Below, piece after piece: positions 34,635 through 42,482 of a stretch of 64,000 nt of DNA. Position 1 is the first letter of the stretch, and every line of letters starts with the position of its first letter. Location of the stretch: contig NZ_CP126981.1 of NCBI RefSeq assembly GCF_030252325.1, positions 4,154,001-4,218,000 of the forward strand, in the 5' to 3' direction. The notes under the pieces are model-generated. The model was given only the letters and a program-made list of their open reading frames with translations. It ran no database searches and had not been told where the DNA came from. The translations under genes were made by a program, and so were the position numbers. This stretch comes from Candidatus Mycobacterium wuenschmannii (lineage in GTDB: Bacteria > Actinomycetota > Actinomycetes > Mycobacteriales > Mycobacteriaceae).

Positions 34635-37600
34635 TCAGCGCTTACCTGGCGGACGGGCGCCACGGGCGATGCCCAGACCCTTCACCGGGGCGGCCGGTGC
34701 GTCGTCGCCGTTGCTCTCGGCAGGCGCCGATTTCGGCTCTCCCTTCGCCTCGGGTTCGGGTGTGGTCTCGGGTTCCTTGGTCTCCGGTTCGGCGGCTGCC
34801 GGCTCCTTGGCCGCCGGCGCTGCCGGAGCGGCCTTCTTGGCCCCTGGACGCTTCGCCCCGGCCGCGATGCCCAGTCCCTTGACCGGCGCGGCCTCGGTCT
34901 TGGCCTCGGCGGCCGGCTCCGGCTTCGCCGTTTCGGACTCGGGCTCAGCGGCCGGCGCCGACGGAGCCGCGGCCTCCGGCTTCGCGGCGGCCGTCTTCTT
35001 GGCACCGGGGCGTTTGGCGCCACCGGCGATGCCCAGTCCCTTGACCGGTGCGGCCTCGGTCTTGGCTTCGGCGGTGGTTTCGGTGCTCGACGACGCGTCT
35101 GCCGGTTCGGCTTCCGGCTTTGCGGCCGCGGTCTTCTTGGCACCGGGACGCTTGGCGCCACCGGCGATACCGAGACCCTTGACCGGTGCGGCGGTGTCGG
35201 CTGCCTCGGTAGTCGCTTCTGCCGCTTCGGCTTTCGGGGCCGCCGTCTTCTTGGCCCCGGGACGCTTGGCGCCGCCGGCGATGCCCAGGCCGGTGACGGC
35301 CTTTGCCTCGGACTTGTCGTCGTCGGCCTCGGCGGCTTCGGCGGCTTCGGGCTCGGCTTCTTTTTCCTCGGCCGGAGCGGTCGCGGTCGGCGTCGACGCC
35401 TTGGGCTCGGCCTTGGCGGCCTTTTCGGCGCGCTCGGCGGCCTCCTTGGCGGCGGTGCCCTTCTCCGGCAACGTGATTGCGTCGCGGTCGAGCGACTCGA
35501 GCAGCAGCTGGGCGACGTCGCGGACGTCCACCCCCTCGCGGCCGGCGGCCTCCTGACGGTCGTTCACACCATCGGTAACCATCACCCGGCAGAACGGGCA
35601 GGCCGTCGCGACGGTGGTGGCGCCGGTGGCCAGCGCCTCGTCGACACGGTCGTGGTTGATCCGCTTGCCGATGTGCTCTTCCATCCACATCCGGGCACCG
35701 CCGGCGCCACAGCAGAAGCTGCGCTCGGCGTGCCGCGGCATCTCGGCCAGTTTCGCGCCCGCCGCGCCGATCAGCTCGCGCGGCGCCTCGTAGACCTTGT
35801 TGTGCCGGCCCAGGAAGCACGGGTCGTGGTAGGTGACGTCCTGGGGGGAGGCAGGGGTCACCGGGACCAGCTGCTTGTCGCGCACCAGCCTGTTCAGCAG
35901 CTGGGTGTGGTGCAGCACGGAATAGTTGCCGCCGAGCTGCTTGTACTCGCGGCCCAGCGTGTTGAAGCAGTGTGGGCAGGTGACCACGATCTTGCGGTCG
36001 ACGGTCTCCACGCCCTCGAACAAGTCGTCCAGGCTTTCCTTGGCCTGCGCGGCCAGCTGCTGGAACAGGAACTCGTTGCCGGAGCGGCGGGCCGAGTCGC
36101 CGTTACACGTCTCACCCGTGCCCAGCACCAGATACTTCACGCCGGCGGTGGCCAGCAGTTCGGCAACGGCTTTGGTGGTCTTCTTGGCCTTGTCGTCGTA
36201 GGCGCCCGCGCAGCCGACCCAGAACAGGTACTCGAAGCCATCGAAGCTATCGACGTCCTCGCCGTACACCGGGACGTCGAAGTCGACCTCACTGATCCAG
36301 TTGGTTCGGTCGCCCGCGTTCTGACCCCACGGATTGCCTTTGGTCTCAAGGTTTTTGAACAGCACCGAGAGCTCCGACGGGAACTCGGACTCCATCATGA
36401 CCTGGTAACGGCGCATGTCGACGATGTGATCGATGTGCTCGATGTCCACCGGGCACTGCTCGACGCAGGCGCCGCAGTTCACGCAGGACCACAGCACGTC
36501 GGGGTCGATCACGCCGCCCTGCTCGGCTGTCCCGACCAGCGGGCGGGTGGCCTGGGCCGGGCCGGAGCCGACGATGCGGCCGAAGCCCGACTCGGGGACG
36601 TGGTGTTCTTCGGCGTGCTTTTCGCCGGTCAGGTCTTCGGTCAGCCCGCCTTCGGGTGTGCTTTCCAGCGGCGTCTCTTTCTCGCCGAGGATGTAGGGCG
36701 CTTTGGCCATCCAGTGGTCGCGCAGATCCATGATGACGAGCTTGGGGGACAACGGTTTTCCGGTATTCCACGCCGGACACTGCGACTGGCAGCGCCCACA
36801 CTCGGTGCAGGTGGCGAAGTCGAGGTTGCCCTTCCAGGTGAAGTCCTCGATCTTGCCGCGGCCGAACACCGCGTCCTCGGCGGGATCCTCGAAGTCGATC
36901 GGCTTGCCGTCCGATTCGAGCGGCAGCAGCGGGCCCAGCCCGTTGGGCAGTCGCTTGAAGGTGACATTGATCGGCGCCAGGAAAATGTGTAGGTGCTTGG
37001 AGTGCAGCACGATCACCAGGAACACCAGCGCCACGGCGATGTGCGCGAGCAGCGCGATGGTCTCGATCCACTCGTTGGCGGTCACCCCCAGCGGTTGCAT
37101 CAGCACGCCCATGCCGTGCGAGAAGAACGCGCCCCACCCGTAGGGCAGAGTGCCGGTGACCGCCGAGGCGCCGCGGAAGATCGAGAAGCTGAAGATGACC
37201 AGGAAGATCATGAACAGGATCAGCCACGCGCCGCCGGTGTGCGAGCCGTAGAACCGGGACGAGCGGCCGTACTCCTTGGGTTCGGAGCGCAGGCGGATGA
37301 TCGCGAAGGTCGTGATGCCGAACAGCACACCGAGCGCGATGAAGTCCTGCAGGAAGCCCAGTACGTTCCACTGCCCGACGAGCGGGATGTGGAAGTGGTC
37401 GTTGAACAGCGCGCCGTAGGCCTCGACGTACACGGTGGCCAGGATGAAGAAGCCCCACATGGTCAGGAAGTGCGCGACGCCGGGGATTGACCATTTCAGC
37501 AGCTTGCGCTGGCCGAAGACCTCGGAGATCTGCGCCCAGACGCGCGCGCCGACGTCGTCGGTGCGGCCGGTGACCGGCTGCCCGGACATGGTGAGTTTGA

Positions 37601-37691
37601 ACAGCCACAGAACGCGGCGAACCGCGAGCAAAGCGATGATCGCCGTCCCGCCCAGTCCGACAATGAGTCTGATCAGCATCTGCGTGTGCAC
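34635..37691 (-). CDS. Membrane Fe-S/CCG-domain reductase with repeat tail (Rv0338c-like)
   Basis: A 1018-residue protein. Residues 1 to about 260 have six hydrophobic segments like the haem-binding subunit NarI. Then two 4Fe-4S sites appear, CTECGRCQSQCPAW and CVNCGACVEQCPVD, followed by two CCG domains (FWVGCAGAYDD; SFCCGAGGARMW) as in HdrD/GlpC. It should move electrons between a membrane quinone and an unknown partner; the M. tuberculosis homologue is reported essential. The GTG at 37691 has GGGGAG 7 bases upstream; a TTG further up and an ATG at 37679 are alternatives. The last 230 residues are Ala/Lys/Glu-rich with five GLGIAGGAKRPGAKK-type repeats. Two palindromes upstream suggest regulation. 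Confidence 0.9.
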   Translation of the reverse strand: MHTQMLIRLIVGLGGTAIIALLAVRRVLWLFKLTMSGQPVTGRTDDVGARVWAQISEVFGQRKLLKWSIPGVAHFLTMWGFFILATVYVEAYGALFNDHFHIPLVGQWNVLGFLQDFIALGVLFGITTFAIIRLRSEPKEYGRSSRFYGSHTGGAWLILFMIFLVIFSFSIFRGASAVTGTLPYGWGAFFSHGMGVLMQPLGVTANEWIETIALLAHIAVALVFLVIVLHSKHLHIFLAPINVTFKRLPNGLGPLLPLESDGKPIDFEDPAEDAVFGRGKIEDFTWKGNLDFATCTECGRCQSQCPAWNTGKPLSPKLVIMDLRDHWMAKAPYILGEKETPLESTPEGGLTEDLTGEKHAEEHHVPESGFGRIVGSGPAQATRPLVGTAEQGGVIDPDVLWSCVNCGACVEQCPVDIEHIDHIVDMRRYQVMMESEFPSELSVLFKNLETKGNPWGQNAGDRTNWISEVDFDVPVYGEDVDSFDGFEYLFWVGCAGAYDDKAKKTTKAVAELLATAGVKYLVLGTGETCNGDSARRSGNEFLFQQLAAQAKESLDDLFEGVETVDRKIVVTCPHCFNTLGREYKQLGGNYSVLHHTQLLNRLVRDKQLVPVTPASPQDVTYHDPCFLGRHNKVYEAPRELIGAAGAKLAEMPRHAERSFCCGAGGARMWMEEHIGKRINHDRVDEALATGATTVATACPFCRVMVTDGVNDRQEAAGREGVDVRDVAQLLLESLDRDAITLPEKGTAAKEAAERAEKAAKAEPKASTPTATAPAEEKEAEPEAAEAAEADDDKSEAKAVTGLGIAGGAKRPGAKKTAAPKAEAAEATTEAADTAAPVKGLGIAGGAKRPGAKKTAAAKPEAEPADASSSTETTAEAKTEAAPVKGLGIAGGAKRPGAKKTAAAKPEAAAPSAPAAEPESETAKPEPAAEAKTEAAPVKGLGIAAGAKRPGAKKAAPAAPAAKEPAAAEPETKEPETTPEPEAKGEPKSAPAESNGDDAPAAPVKGLGIARGARPPGKR
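34640..35310 (-). repeat. Five GLGIAGGAKRPGAKK repeats in an Ala/Glu/Lys linker
   Basis: The motif [VK]xGLGIAxGAKRPGAKK occurs five times, each separated by 25-45 residues of acidic, Ala-rich linker. The last copy, KGLGIARGARPPGKR, ends the protein. Basic repeats alternate with acidic linkers. Confidence 0.85.
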
Positions 37692-37714
37692 GGAGCGTCT
37701 CCCCAAGATCTGTA

Positions 37715-37730
37715 GTTACTGACCGGTAAC
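37715..37730. promoter_or_regulatory. TTAC-GGTAA type operator 1
   Basis: GTTACTGACCGGTAAC is an imperfect palindrome with outer arms GTTAC and GTAAC, 24 bases upstream of the Fe-S reductase start codon. It pairs with a second copy 25 bases away. Confidence 0.5.
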
Positions 37731-37739
37731 AAGGGCCAT

Positions 37740-37755
37740 ATTACCCGTCGGTAAC
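37740..37755. promoter_or_regulatory. TTAC-GGTAA type operator 2
   Basis: ATTACCCGTCGGTAAC matches operator 1 at 11 of 16 positions and has its own dyad (TTACC and GGTAA). The pair looks like tandem sites for one dimeric, possibly TetR-family, regulator. Confidence 0.5.
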
Positions 37756-37882
37756 TTATCTACTGCGCCTGCTCAAGCCGTATAAGCATGCTCATAGTGA
37801 CATCTCCGGCGGGGTCACCGCGACGAAGGCTGCCCTAACTTGGCTGCCCTCATGGGCGATATGCAGGCGAAGCGTCGCCGAG

Positions 37883-38287
37883 TCAGAAGTGCGGGATCGG
37901 CGGTATCGGGGGCAAATAGCCGTGCCGGTGATGACGCCGCGGGTGCTGCGTGGTCCACGTGCTGGTGGGCGACGGTGCGGGCTCGATCGTCTCTTCGGTG
38001 GTGGTCGTCGGCTCAGTCGTCGACGGGGTGGTGGTCGTCGTGGTGGGTGTGGTTTGCGACGTCGTGGTCGAGGTGTGCGGGGTGGGCGCCGGCGAGCCGC
38101 CGCCGTTGCTGCGGGCCAGCACGGTCAGTCCGTACACGATGACTGCGATCAGAATCACCACCGCCAGCCCCCACAGGGCCAGGACCCACCGCTTCAGGTA
38201 CCACGGCGACGGGTTGTCGACGGTGAACCGTTCGGTGTCGTCACCGCCCCTCGCATAGTCCCCGTACGGAGACTGGCCCCCATTCAC
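37883..38287 (-). CDS. Small membrane protein, Thr-rich stalk and His-rich end (copy A)
   Basis: A 134-residue protein starting at GTG 38287, 2 bases after the stop of the upstream paralogue. It has a short hydrophilic N-terminus (YGDYARGGDDTERF), the conserved PWYLKRW before one membrane helix (about residues 31-57), a Ser/Thr/Pro stalk, and a basic His-rich end (HPRRHHRHGYLPPIPPIPHF). N-terminus in, tail out is expected. The tail could bind metal ions. It is the last of three tandem related genes and lies about 190 bases upstream of the Fe-S reductase gene. Function unknown. Confidence 0.75.
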   Translation of the reverse strand: MNGGQSPYGDYARGGDDTERFTVDNPSPWYLKRWVLALWGLAVVILIAVIVYGLTVLARSNGGGSPAPTPHTSTTTSQTTPTTTTTTPSTTEPTTTTEETIEPAPSPTSTWTTQHPRRHHRHGYLPPIPPIPHF

Positions 38288-38289
38288 TA

Positions 38290-38685
38290 CTAGGGCGTCC
38301 CGCCGTCGTGGTGATGGTGGTGATGGTGGTGACCGTCGTCGGTGCTGGTGGGAGCCGCGGTGGTTGGCTCGGTCGTGGTCGGCTCGACGGTCGTCGACTC
38401 CGTCGGAGCGACGGAGTCGGTGGTGGTCGTGGTGGCCGGCGGCGACGTGGAGGTGGTCGGCGAGGTCGGCGTCTGCGTCGTGCCGCCGGTCCCGCCCGTC
38501 TGGTCGGCGAACAGGTAGAACGCGAGCCCGAGCAGGATGGCGACGAACAGTCCCAGCGCGACCAGGACGATCGGGTTGCGGTACCACGGTCCGCTGCCCT
38601 GAGGTGGTGGCTGGTCGCCGCCGTTGAGGTCGTAGAAGCCGGTCGGCGCTTCGCTGGGGTCGTCTGGTGATCCGTAGCCCGTCAC
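38290..38685 (-). CDS. Small membrane protein with Thr-rich stalk and His8 tail (copy B)
   Basis: A 131-residue protein starting at GTG 38685 (MTGYGSPDDPSEAP). GPWYRN precedes a membrane helix at about residues 38-60 (VLVALGLFVAILLGLAFYLF). A stalk rich in Thr, Ser and Pro follows, then a run of eight His at residues 119-126 and the end DGGTP. The His run uses both CAC and CAT, so it is not simple slippage of one codon. Homology to copies A and C is shown by the shared N-terminal DDPS and WYRN/WYLK before the helix. A metal-binding extracytoplasmic tail is inferred. Confidence 0.8.
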   Translation of the reverse strand: MTGYGSPDDPSEAPTGFYDLNGGDQPPPQGSGPWYRNPIVLVALGLFVAILLGLAFYLFADQTGGTGGTTQTPTSPTTSTSPPATTTTTDSVAPTESTTVEPTTTEPTTAAPTSTDDGHHHHHHHHDGGTP

Positions 38686-38734
38686 GTGCGCCGATCCTAG
38701 CCGCGCAACCTGGCAGCTGTGCAGGGGCTGTGAC

Positions 38735-39216
38735 TCAGAACCCGTGCGGCAGCGTGATCACAGTGTGCGGCAGCGTGATTGTCGACGGGATGTGCGGGTG
38801 ATGGTGATGATGGGTCGGTGGCGCACCCGGAGCGGGGGAGTCGTTGGCCGGGGGTGCCTCGTCGGGAGTCTGTTCGGGCGACTCGTCCGGCGGTGTCGTG
38901 TCGGTGGTGGTCGACGGGCTGGTGGTCGATGACGTCGTCGACGTGCGGGTCGGCGTGGTCGACGACGTAGTGGTGGCCGGGCCGCTGGTCTCGCCGCCGC
39001 CGCGGGACAGCTCGACGATGCCATAGCCGATCAGCGTCAGCAGTAGCGCCACCAGCACCGCCCACAGCGCCAGCAGCAGGCGATTGCGGTACCAGGGGTG
39101 GGGGCGAAGTCGGGTTCGGCGGCGTCGGGGGTGGGCTCGAAGACCGGCCGATGCTGCGTGCCGTCGGCGCCATGGTCGGGCGTCCGATCGCTCGGGTCGT
39201 CCGAGGGGCCAGTCAC
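38735..39216 (-). CDS. Small membrane protein with His-rich tail (copy C), frame break
   Basis: Read from GTG at 39216 the frame gives MTGPSDDPSDRTPDHGADGT and an acidic stretch ending EPDFAPT. It then loses phase: the continuation PWYRNRLLLALWAVL and the membrane helix are in another frame that ends at 38735. One extra base in the G run at 39095-39104 (C run on the coding strand) would join them into a 160-residue protein matching copy B. The tail has HHHHHPHIP and ends TLPHGF. As written, only a 107-residue part from an internal GTG would be made. The start is 15 bases after the F420-type oxidoreductase stop. Confidence 0.7.
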
Positions 39217-39231
39217 GGCCCCGATGCTACG

Positions 39232-40161
39232 TCAGAGCTGCCGCGCCACTTCGTCGGCGAAAAGCCGCAGGTGCTCCAGGTCTGACATATCCAGCAGCTG
39301 CAGATACACCCGCTGGAGGCCGATCTCGGCGTACGGGCCGAGCTGATCGATGATCTGCGCGGGACTGCCGGCCAGCGGCGAATTGGACCGCAGCTCGTCG
39401 ACCTCGCGCCCGATCGCGTCGGCGCGGCGCGCGACCTCGGCGTCGTCGCGCCCGGCGCACACCACGAAGGCCGCGGAGTAGGTCATCGAGTCGGCGGACC
39501 GGCCGACCGCCTCGACCGCCTCGCGCACCCGGTCGAACTGCGTCGTGATGGTGTCCATCGGCGCGAACGGCACGTTGTACTCGTCGGCGAAGGTCGCGGC
39601 CAGCCGCGGCGTCCGCTTGGCGCCCGATCCGCCGATGACGATCGGCGGATGCGGACGCTGCACCGGCTTGGGTAAGGCCGGCGAATCGTTGACTGCGTAG
39701 TGCGCGCCCGCGTAGTCGAATGTCTCGCCGGCCGGCGCGGTCCACAGGCCGGTGATCAGCTCGAGTTGCTCGGTGAGCCGGGCGAAGCGCTCGCGCAGCG
39801 GTAAGAACGGGATCGCGTAGGCCAGGTGTTCCTTTTCGAACCATCCGGTGCCGAGGCCGAATTCGACTCGTCCACCGCTCATTTCGTCGACCTGGGCCAC
39901 CGAGATGGCCAGGGGTCCGGGATGGCGGAACGTCGCCGACGTGACCAGGGTGCCCAGCCGGATCGTCGACGTCTCGCGGGCGATCCCGCCCAGCGTCACC
40001 CAGGAGTCGGTCGGGCCGGGCAGCCCGTCACCGCTCATCGCCAGGTAGTGGTCGGAGCGGAAGAAGGCCGAGAAGCCCAGCGACTCGGCGACCTTCGCCA
40101 CCGCGAGTTGGTCGGAGTAGGTCGCGCCCTGCTGCGGTTCAACGAATACCCGAAAGTCCAC
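39232..40161 (-). CDS. LLM class F420-dependent-type oxidoreductase
   Basis: A 309-residue luciferase-like monooxygenase-family protein. The start GTG 40161 gives MDFRVFVEPQQGATYSDQL, where the barrel begins. Characteristic stretches are ESLGFSAFFRSDHYL, GTLVTSATFRHPG, QVDEMSGGRVEFGLGTGWFE and PPIVIGGSGAKRTPRLA. Most mycobacterial members of this subgroup use coenzyme F420 to reduce or oxidise small molecules; some use FMN. No substrate is recognised. It is divergent from the DHFR-like gene across 58 bases and is upstream of the His-tailed triplet on the same strand, close enough for one transcript. Confidence 0.92.
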   Translation of the reverse strand: MDFRVFVEPQQGATYSDQLAVAKVAESLGFSAFFRSDHYLAMSGDGLPGPTDSWVTLGGIARETSTIRLGTLVTSATFRHPGPLAISVAQVDEMSGGRVEFGLGTGWFEKEHLAYAIPFLPLRERFARLTEQLELITGLWTAPAGETFDYAGAHYAVNDSPALPKPVQRPHPPIVIGGSGAKRTPRLAATFADEYNVPFAPMDTITTQFDRVREAVEAVGRSADSMTYSAAFVVCAGRDDAEVARRADAIGREVDELRSNSPLAGSPAQIIDQLGPYAEIGLQRVYLQLLDMSDLEHLRLFADEVARQL

Positions 40162-40219
40162 GAGAGCCAGACTAGGCGCACGGCGATGAGTCTTGGCCGC
40201 CGCCGGAGTCTGTCCACGC

Positions 40220-40876
40220 GTGAGCAAAACCAACCTTTCGATGTCGATATCGGCCGACGGCTACGTCGCGGGCCCGGGCCAGTGCCTGGAACACCCGGGC
40301 GGCGTCGGCGGTCAGAGCCTGCACCATTGGCACCGTGGGCCCGCGGCCGATCATCCCGTCAACAGCCGGGTGGTCTCCGACATGCTCGATGGCATGGGCG
40401 CAACGATCATGGGCCGCAACATGTTCGGACCGATCCGCGGGCCGTGGAACGACTCTGACTGGCAGGGTTGGTGGGGTGACGAGCCGCCGTATCACTGCCC
40501 GGTCTTCGTATTGACCCACCACCCGCACGAGCCGATCGAACTGCGGGGCGGGACGACGTTCCACTTCGTCACCGACGGTGTCGAAGCCGCCTATGACAGG
40601 GCCGTCGAGGCGGCCGGCGGAGCGCCGATCTCCATCGCGGGAGGCGCCTCGTGTGCGCGACAGGCGCTCGCGGCGGGCCTCGTCGACGAGATCGATCTGC
40701 AATTGAGTCCGATCATCCTGGGGTCGGGCGAGCGGCTGCTGGACGGCTTCGAGGCCGGCACGCCCGCGCTCGAACTCGACCGCGTCCTCGAAGCGCCCGG
40801 CGTCGTGCACGTGCGATACCGGGTTAAGGCTTCGCCTCCGAAACCGGCAACGGCCTCCCCGCGACTTCGGGGGTGA
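40220..40876 (+). CDS. Dihydrofolate-reductase-fold (RibD C-terminal-like) protein
   Basis: A 218-residue protein starting at GTG (MSKTNLSMSISADGYVAGPG). The opening SMSISADGYVAGP, GATIMGRNMFGP, PVFVLTHHP, SIAGGASCARQALAAGLVDE and LSPIILGSGERLLDG are typical of the RibD C-terminal/DHFR-like family, which is common in actinobacteria as stand-alone NADPH- or F420-linked reductases. The C-terminal 17 residues (KASPPKPATASPRLRG) lie in the 53 bases that overlap the convergent MFS gene and look like a frayed extension past an old stop. Confidence 0.9.
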   Translation: MSKTNLSMSISADGYVAGPGQCLEHPGGVGGQSLHHWHRGPAADHPVNSRVVSDMLDGMGATIMGRNMFGPIRGPWNDSDWQGWWGDEPPYHCPVFVLTHHPHEPIELRGGTTFHFVTDGVEAAYDRAVEAAGGAPISIAGGASCARQALAAGLVDEIDLQLSPIILGSGERLLDGFEAGTPALELDRVLEAPGVVHVRYRVKASPPKPATASPRLRG

Positions 40877-42125
40877 AGAACAACGTGGTGGTGCCGATGA
40901 ACCCGGCGAACATCAGAACGAACGCCGGCATCATTGTGTTGCCGGTAGCGGAGATCAGCGACTGTGCGACCAGTGGGGTGGTGCCGCCGTAGGCGGACAC
41001 CGCGAGGTTGTAGCCGATGGACACGCCGCCGTAGCGGACCTCGGGCGGAAACAGCGCCGGTAGCGTCGCCGGTTCAATGCTGTTGAGACACAACAGCGCT
41101 GACCCGATAATCAGCACGCCGACAGCCCTCGTTGCGAAGTCCGATCCGGTGCCCAGCAACAAAAATGCCGGTATCGATCCGATCAACAACAGCGCGCAAC
41201 CCGCGGCTATCAGCGGCTTGACGCCGACCCGATCGGACAGGCCCGCAACGAAGACCACCAGAATTGCCGCAACTCCCAACGCCAGCAAAACCATCAGCAT
41301 CGCTTCAGTGGCGGAGAGCCGCACGATCGCCTTGAGATAGGTCGGCACGTACCCGCTGAGCATGTAGTTGGTGCTGCAGATCGTCTGCTCCAGCCCGAAG
41401 CAGACCAGCAGTGGCCGCCAGTGGCCGATGATGGTTTGTCTGAGTTGCGCGAATTGCCCTCGCTCAGTGGGCATTTGCTCGGAGGCTTTCCCGAGTGTCT
41501 CGCCGAGGCGCAATCGCAAGATCACGGCGGTGAGCCCGAGCGGGAGGGCCAGAAAAAACGGTAGCCGCCAGCCCCAGCGGGCCATGTCGTCCGGGGGTAG
41601 CGCGAGTTGCAGTCCGGTGAGTACAGCGACTGCGGTGACGTTGCCACTCAACGTTCCCATTGGCAGGAAGCCGGCTAGCTTTCCACGTCTTCGGTCTGGC
41701 GCGGTCTCGACGATGTAGGTCATCGCGCCCGCGTACTCGCCACCGGTCGACAACCCCTGGCAGAGGCGCACCGCCACCAAAAGGATGGGCGCCCACACTC
41801 CGATGGACCGATAGCCCGGCAGCAGACCGGTCGCCGTCGCACTGAATGTCATCAGGCCAATGGTCATCAACAGCACCGGTTTTCGTCCGATCCGGTCGCC
41901 GAGCGGGCCGAAGATGATGCCGCCCAGCGGCCTGATGACGAACGCGACGGCCAACGTGCCGAATGTCGCGATCAGGTTGCCGGAGCCTGCCCCGGGATAG
42001 AACGTGTGCGCCAGGGTCGTCGCGACCAGGCTGTAGAGGCTGAAGTCATAGGACTCCATGAAGTTACCGACGGCTGTGCCCGCGATCGCCCGGCGCATCG
42101 CGGTCGGTTCCCGTGACGTCGACAA
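40824..42125 (-). CDS. MFS transporter, metabolite:H+ symporter type
   Basis: A 433-residue 12-helix transporter of the MHS group (shikimate, proline/betaine and alpha-ketoglutarate permeases). Seen: GTAVGNFMESYDFSLYS in helix 1 and IIFGPLGDRIGRKPVLLMTI, the loop motif G-x-x-x-D-R-x-G-R-R/K, then RLCQGLSTGGEYAGAMTYI, typical of MHS. A second RLR-containing loop follows the sixth helix. Probable cation- or acid-proton symport; the substrate is not clear. It overlaps the convergent DHFR-like gene by 53 bases, and its start is 6 bases after the stop of the MsrA remnant. Confidence 0.92.
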   Translation of the reverse strand: MSTSREPTAMRRAIAGTAVGNFMESYDFSLYSLVATTLAHTFYPGAGSGNLIATFGTLAVAFVIRPLGGIIFGPLGDRIGRKPVLLMTIGLMTFSATATGLLPGYRSIGVWAPILLVAVRLCQGLSTGGEYAGAMTYIVETAPDRRRGKLAGFLPMGTLSGNVTAVAVLTGLQLALPPDDMARWGWRLPFFLALPLGLTAVILRLRLGETLGKASEQMPTERGQFAQLRQTIIGHWRPLLVCFGLEQTICSTNYMLSGYVPTYLKAIVRLSATEAMLMVLLALGVAAILVVFVAGLSDRVGVKPLIAAGCALLLIGSIPAFLLLGTGSDFATRAVGVLIIGSALLCLNSIEPATLPALFPPEVRYGGVSIGYNLAVSAYGGTTPLVAQSLISATGNTMMPAFVLMFAGFIGTTTLFFTPEVAGRPLPVSEAKP

Positions 42126-42131
42126 GCCGCG

Positions 42132-42359
42132 CTACTTCTGCAGGTAATCCTGATGCTCTTGCTCGGCGACCCGGAACGGGCCGGCCGGGTTCACCTCGGT
42201 GACGACTTCATGGGAGAACCGGCCAGATTTGTCGAGATCGGCGATCGCCCCGCCGGTATAGCCGACGCGAGACGAGAGCACCCCGTGCTGGTCGCGGATC
42301 CGATCTTGCAGGTTCCAAAAGCACCCGCCTGCCACGATCGCTTGCTGCTCGGACGACAT
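42132..42359 (-). pseudogene. msrA: Internally deleted MsrA remnant (75 codons)
   Basis: The N-terminus (SEQQAIVAGGCFWNLQDRIR, then VGYTGG) is that of peptide methionine sulphoxide reductase MsrA with the catalytic Cys in GCFW. It then jumps directly to the late segment IADLDKSGRFSHEVVTEVNP and AEQEHQDYLQK, where the stop falls. About 70 residues are absent, including the NATYRNH and GNDRGTSYRS regions that bind substrate, as is the C-terminal part. The frame is intact, as if by an in-frame deletion. Normal MsrA is about 165-180 residues. It is very unlikely to be active. Confidence 0.8.
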
Positions 42360-42482
42360 CGGACGCGGATACCCAACCGCGCCGGCGGCTAAGCCCGCAT
42401 GGCAATCGCGCGTGGCGTCGATAGGTGGTCACATCAGATTCGAGGTTGAGACTGTCCGACGATGAGTGGCGCCGGACAGCAT

